From assembly GCA_015231915.1 (NCBI GenBank), contig JADGAR010000037.1, forward strand, positions 1 to 36,949: 36,949 nucleotides of DNA, read 5' to 3'. Under the pieces are notes generated by a model. It saw nothing but the letters and a program-made list of their open reading frames with translations. It was not told where the DNA came from and did not search any database. The DNA comes from Magnetococcales bacterium (GTDB lineage: Bacteria; Pseudomonadota; Magnetococcia; Magnetococcales; Magnetaquicoccaceae). The position numbers and the translations under genes are program-made. Below are positions 34,093 to 36,949 of the stretch, piece after piece; within the stretch, counting starts at the first letter, position 1; the number at the start of each line of letters is the position of its first letter.

Positions 34093-34986
34093 ATGGTGCA
34101 AAAAAGGAACGTGGAATTTCATAAAGGCATCATCCTGGCCGGCGGCAGCGGTTCCCGGCTCTATCCGGCGACGTTGCCGGTCTGCAAGCAGCTGCTTCCG
34201 GTCTACGACAAGCCGATGATCCATTACGGGCTTTCGACGTTGATGCTGGCCGGCATCCGTCAGGTCCTGATCATCTCCACGCCGCGCGATCTGCCCCGTT
34301 TCGAGGAGTTGCTCGGCGACGGCAGTCGCCTGGGCATGCGTTTGACCTATGCCCCCCAGGCCGAGCCGCGCGGCCTGGCCGAGGCCTTTCTGATCGGCGA
34401 GGGGTTCATCGCCGGGGATCCGGTGGCCCTGATTCTGGGGGACAACATTTTCTTCGGGGCCGATCTGCCCCGCAAACTGCGCGCCCATGCCGGGTTGCGG
34501 CGCGGGGCGTGCGTTTTCGCCTATCCGGTGCGCGATCCGTCCCGCTACGGGGTGGTGGAGATCAATGCCGAGGGCCGCGCCGTGAGCCTGGAAGAGAAAC
34601 CGGCCCAGCCAAAATCCAATCTCGCCGTGACCGGGCTCTATTTTTATGACAAGCGGGTGGTGGATCTGGCCCGTTCCATTCGGCCCTCCGCGCGGGGAGA
34701 ACTGGAGATCACCGATCTGAACCGCCTGTATCTGGAAATGGGTGACCTGCGGGTGGAGCAGTTGGGTCGGGGGTTTGCCTGGATGGATGCCGGAACCGAG
34801 GACGCCTTGCTGGATACCGCCAATTTCGTGGCTGCCGTGGATCGGCGTCAGGGGTTGCGCATCGGCTGCATCGAGGAGGTGGCCTGGCGGCAGGGATGGA
34901 TCTCCCAGGCGGATCTGGCGGCCCTGGGCCGGGGAATGGGACAATCCGGATACGGCAGGTATCTCCTGGAACTGGCTGGCGCATGA
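34093..34986 (+). CDS. rfbA: Glucose-1-phosphate thymidylyltransferase RfbA/RmlA
   Basis: RfbA joins glucose-1-phosphate and dTTP into dTDP-glucose, the first step to dTDP-rhamnose and other dTDP-deoxysugars. 297 aa, the standard length. Motifs: [14 protein letters not shown] at 12-25 for nucleotide binding, [21 protein letters not shown] with the metal-binding Asp, [23 protein letters not shown], and [10 protein letters not shown]. It lies between a pilus assembly gene (6 nt upstream) and gspL (ATGA overlap). No rfbB, C or D is seen in the window. Its presence hints at sugar supply for pilin or surface glycans, or simple insertion. Confidence 0.93.
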   Translation: MVQKRNVEFHKGIILAGGSGSRLYPATLPVCKQLLPVYDKPMIHYGLSTLMLAGIRQVLIISTPRDLPRFEELLGDGSRLGMRLTYAPQAEPRGLAEAFLIGEGFIAGDPVALILGDNIFFGADLPRKLRAHAGLRRGACVFAYPVRDPSRYGVVEINAEGRAVSLEEKPAQPKSNLAVTGLYFYDKRVVDLARSIRPSARGELEITDLNRLYLEMGDLRVEQLGRGFAWMDAGTEDALLDTANFVAAVDRRQGLRIGCIEEVAWRQGWISQADLAALGRGMGQSGYGRYLLELAGA

Positions 34987-36188
34987 CGGAACGCTGGCTC
35001 GTCGGCCTGCCGGCGGAGGCGGATGGCCGGGTGGCCTGGACCAATCCCGGAGACGGCGATCGGGTCTGTCGCCGCGATTCCCTGGCGCGGGTGGCCACCC
35101 TGGCCGGCAGGCGGCTGGTGGCCGTGGTGCCGGGCGTGGAGGTGGTGTTGACCCGCCTGGAGGTGGGGCGCATCGCGGCGCGGGATCTGGCCAAGGCGAT
35201 TCCCTATCTGCTGGAAGAGCAGCTCTCCGTCCCGGTGGAGACGCTCCATTTTGCCCTGGGCCGTCCCGCCCCGGACGGCTGGCTGCCGGTGGCCGTGGTG
35301 AGCCGCCGGCGGATGGAGGAGTGGACCGGGCAGTTGCGCCTGGCGGGGGCGCAACCGGAGGAGATCCTGCCCGCCCCCCTGCTGTTGCCCTGGGAGCCTG
35401 ACTGCTGGAGCGTGCTGGCGCGGGAGAATCTGGCCATGGCCCGCACCGGCCCGGTCTCCGGCTTCGCGGTGGATCTCGTCAATCTTCCTCTTGCCTTGCG
35501 TCGGGCGCTGGCCGAGCCGAACCTCCGGCTTCCGGCGCGCATTCGTCTGCTTACGGATTCCTCTGTCCTCGCCTTGCCGGACCTGACCGCCCTGGGCATT
35601 CCGGCGCAGGTCGAAGAAATGCGCGGGGATCTGCTCTCCCTGATGTCTGTTCAGGCAGCCACCGGCTGCGGGATCAATCTTGCGCAAGGCCCGTTCGCCC
35701 CGGCGGGCCGGGTGGGGGATTGGTTGGCCTGGTTGCGATTGGTTCTGGTTTTTCTGGTGGTCTGGTTGGGGATCAAGGCGGGGTTGGGCTGGATGGACGC
35801 CGACCGCCTGGAGCAGCGCATCGCCGGGTTGGATCGGGAGATCCGGGAGCTGTTCGAGCAGACCATGCCCGGCGCGCGTCTGGTGGATCCCCGGGTGCAG
35901 ATGCAGCAGCAATTGTTGACCCTGCAGCGTGGCGGGGAAGGGCGGGGGCACGGGTTCGTGCCGCTGTTTGGCCGGGTGGCGGGGGTGTTGCGCCGGATGG
36001 GCGATGTGGAGTTGCGCGGGGTGCGTTATCAGGCGGGGAAATTGGAGTTGACCGCGCGGGTGGCGGATTTGCAGCGGCTGGAGGCCTTCGAGCGGGCGTT
36101 GCGGGAGGTCGGCCTGGCGGTGGTGCTGCAGGGTGCGGAGAAAGAGGGGACGGGGGTGGCGGCGCGCTTGCAGGTGGAGGGGTCATGA
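34983..36188 (+). CDS. gspL: Type II secretion inner-membrane protein GspL
   Basis: 401 aa. An actin-like cytoplasmic domain (about 1-240) with the typical [17 protein letters not shown] motif at about 66-82, then LLLPW, the [13 protein letters not shown] segment just before the membrane, one TM helix (about 248-266), and a periplasmic ferredoxin-like domain. GspL recruits the GspE ATPase and pairs with GspM. The start at 34983 overlaps the rfbA stop (ATGA); an earlier in-frame ATG at 34896 would lie within rfbA. Its stop overlaps gspM (ATGA). No other clear gsp-only genes appear, so it may serve either a T2SS encoded elsewhere or the pilus system here. Confidence 0.92.
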   Translation: MTERWLVGLPAEADGRVAWTNPGDGDRVCRRDSLARVATLAGRRLVAVVPGVEVVLTRLEVGRIAARDLAKAIPYLLEEQLSVPVETLHFALGRPAPDGWLPVAVVSRRRMEEWTGQLRLAGAQPEEILPAPLLLPWEPDCWSVLARENLAMARTGPVSGFAVDLVNLPLALRRALAEPNLRLPARIRLLTDSSVLALPDLTALGIPAQVEEMRGDLLSLMSVQAATGCGINLAQGPFAPAGRVGDWLAWLRLVLVFLVVWLGIKAGLGWMDADRLEQRIAGLDREIRELFEQTMPGARLVDPRVQMQQQLLTLQRGGEGRGHGFVPLFGRVAGVLRRMGDVELRGVRYQAGKLELTARVADLQRLEAFERALREVGLAVVLQGAEKEGTGVAARLQVEGS

Positions 36189-36709
36189 GGGGCTGGCCGG
36201 GTCGGGTGCTCGCCTCCCTGGGCGGGCGGGAGCGCCGGATGGTGCTCGGAGGCGTCGGGGTCGTGGCGGGATTGCTGGTCTATTTTCTGGCGTGGCTTCC
36301 CTGGAGCGAGGAGCGGGAGCGTCGCGTCGAACTCGCCGGGGAGAAGGCCAGGGTTGTGGCGGAAATGCGCCGCATGGCCGGGGAGGTGACGCGCTTGCGC
36401 AAGGAGGGGGGCGTGCCGGTGGCGCGGCCTGCAGGCGGGGAGTCGTTGCTGGCGCTGGCGGATCGGAGCGTCCGGGAGCGGGGTCTGGGTGGGGCGTTGC
36501 GCCGGGTGGAGCCGGAAGGCGGGGACCGGGTGGTTTTGTGGCTGGAAAAGGCGCGCTTCGACGAGGTGATGGCCTGGCTGGTGGATCTGACGGAGCGGCA
36601 CGGCGTGGTGGTGGGGAATCTTGCCCTGGACCGGGAGGAAACTCCTGGTTTATCAAGGGGTCGTGTGGTCCTTGCCCGGCCTGGGAAGAGTGGGGATGGG
36701 GTTTTTTGA
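36185..36709 (+). CDS. gspM: Type II secretion protein GspM
   Basis: 174 aa. A short cytoplasmic tail, TM helix about 19-37 (MVLGGVGVVAGLLVYFLAW), a coiled-coil segment (about 40-70), and a ferredoxin-like periplasmic domain containing SLLALADRSVRERGL and VMAWLVDLTERHGV, the two best-conserved parts of GspM. The ATG overlaps the gspL stop by 4 nt, as usual for gspL-gspM pairs. Confidence 0.9.
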   Translation: MRGWPGRVLASLGGRERRMVLGGVGVVAGLLVYFLAWLPWSEERERRVELAGEKARVVAEMRRMAGEVTRLRKEGGVPVARPAGGESLLALADRSVRERGLGGALRRVEPEGGDRVVLWLEKARFDEVMAWLVDLTERHGVVVGNLALDREETPGLSRGRVVLARPGKSGDGVF

Positions 36710-36736
36710 AAAAAAATGCATCGAGGTGCGTTTTTT
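36709..36736 (+). terminator. Probable intrinsic terminator after gspM
   Basis: Right after the stop codon, an A-run, a short GCAT/GTGC stem around CGAG, and a T-run of six (36731-36736) form an A-tract/T-tract hairpin. It would separate the pilus/gsp transcript from the next promoter. Confidence 0.5.
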
Positions 36737-36739
36737 CTG

Positions 36740-36768
36740 TTGACGGGGCCGGGGGGATTTGGTAGCTT
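36740..36768 (+). promoter_or_regulatory. Probable rRNA operon promoter
   Basis: TTGACG (36740-36745), a 17-base spacer and TAGCTT (36763-36768). It stands about 45 bases before a boxA-like element, the arrangement expected of an rrn promoter. Confidence 0.6.
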
Positions 36769-36774
36769 ATGGGT

Positions 36775-36949
36775 TCCTGGGGCGGCAAGGCTGTCGCAAC
36801 ACAGGGAAGCGATCTTTGACAATTCAATCTCGATCATCGGCGTGAACGTTGGCGTTGCGAACGGGTCGGCAAGTGTTTCAAGTTGCCGAGCTTGTGAGTG
36901 ATGTTGGAGTTCATGCTGAATGCATCAAACAGTCAGCGTAACAAAAGTA
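36775..36949 (+). other. rRNA operon leader with boxA, 16S gene just beyond the window
   Basis: GATCTTTGACAA at 36811-36822 resembles the boxA antitermination element of rRNA leaders (consensus about TGCTCTTTAACAA). The remaining sequence has no plausible gene; a 61-codon open frame here lacks a ribosome site and protein-like character. The end of the window (GCGTAACAAAAGTA) would fit the bases just before a 16S rRNA 5' end, but no rRNA sequence itself is included. Confidence 0.55.

Noticed and set aside
36716-36901. 61-codon plus-strand frame near the right end
   Set aside because: It runs through the predicted terminator, promoter and boxA, has no ribosome site and no protein-like composition.
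1-36949. CRISPR array, tRNA gene, transposase or integrase
   Set aside because: I saw no regularly spaced repeats, no tRNA-like cloverleaf and no mobile-element protein in any frame.

Overview
The window is about 37 kb of GC-rich DNA from a Gram-negative bacterium, very probably a proteobacterium. It has lipid A and Kdo genes (lpxK, waaA), an outer-membrane secretin, an outer-membrane porin-cytochrome module and type IV pilus/type II secretion parts. The mix of a Mto/Pio/Mtr-type electron conduit and an MSHA-type pilus would suit a metal-cycling or microaerobic lineage such as Magnetococcia, Zetaproteobacteria or iron-oxidising Betaproteobacteria. The taxon is inference only. Genes are packed tightly, with many 4-nt stop/start overlaps, and no gene-free stretch exceeds 300 bases.

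Left part (1-20038), all genes on the minus strand, read from right to left. waaA and lpxK overlap by 4 nt. A consensus-like promoter at the end of lpxK then opens a run of eight closely packed genes (17602 down to 5461): a membrane HAMP-PAS-GGDEF diguanylate cyclase, a chemoreceptor-like protein, a GAF-GGDEF-EAL protein whose GGDEF motif is degenerate but whose EAL domain looks intact, a monoheme cytochrome c, a DmsE/MtrA-family decaheme cytochrome, an MtrB/PioB-family porin, a nonaheme cytochrome c fused to a membrane cytochrome b, and a Sel1-repeat periplasmic protein. Together they could form a path from the quinone pool to the cell surface, co-expressed with its own redox/c-di-GMP signalling genes. 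Downstream, behind an AT-rich promoter, come a membrane patatin-like lipase and biotin genes bioB-bioD-bioA. The left edge holds a perfect hairpin.

Middle and right part (20284-36709), mostly plus strand. This is an MSHA-type pilus locus: secretin mshL, an MshN-like TPR protein, a 1007-aa MshM/GspA-like ATPase with a very long coiled coil and C-terminal PG-binding and SPOR domains, ATPase mshE, platform protein mshG, a prepilin with an Ig-like tail, and a minor-pilin-like protein without Glu5. A small Cys-rich prepilin then lies on the minus strand with its own consensus-like promoter and intrinsic terminator. A second plus-strand group follows: MshJ/PilO-like, MshI/PilM-PilN-like and MshK/GspB-like proteins, rfbA (sugar nucleotide synthesis), gspL and gspM.

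The last 240 bases look like a terminator followed by the promoter and boxA-containing leader of an rRNA operon; the 16S gene itself would begin just outside the window.

Major themes: (1) electron transfer across the cell envelope linked by operon to c-di-GMP and taxis signalling; (2) a pilus/secretion machine whose MshE ATPase carries MshEN-like (c-di-GMP-binding type) repeats, so both halves of the window may respond to the same second messenger.
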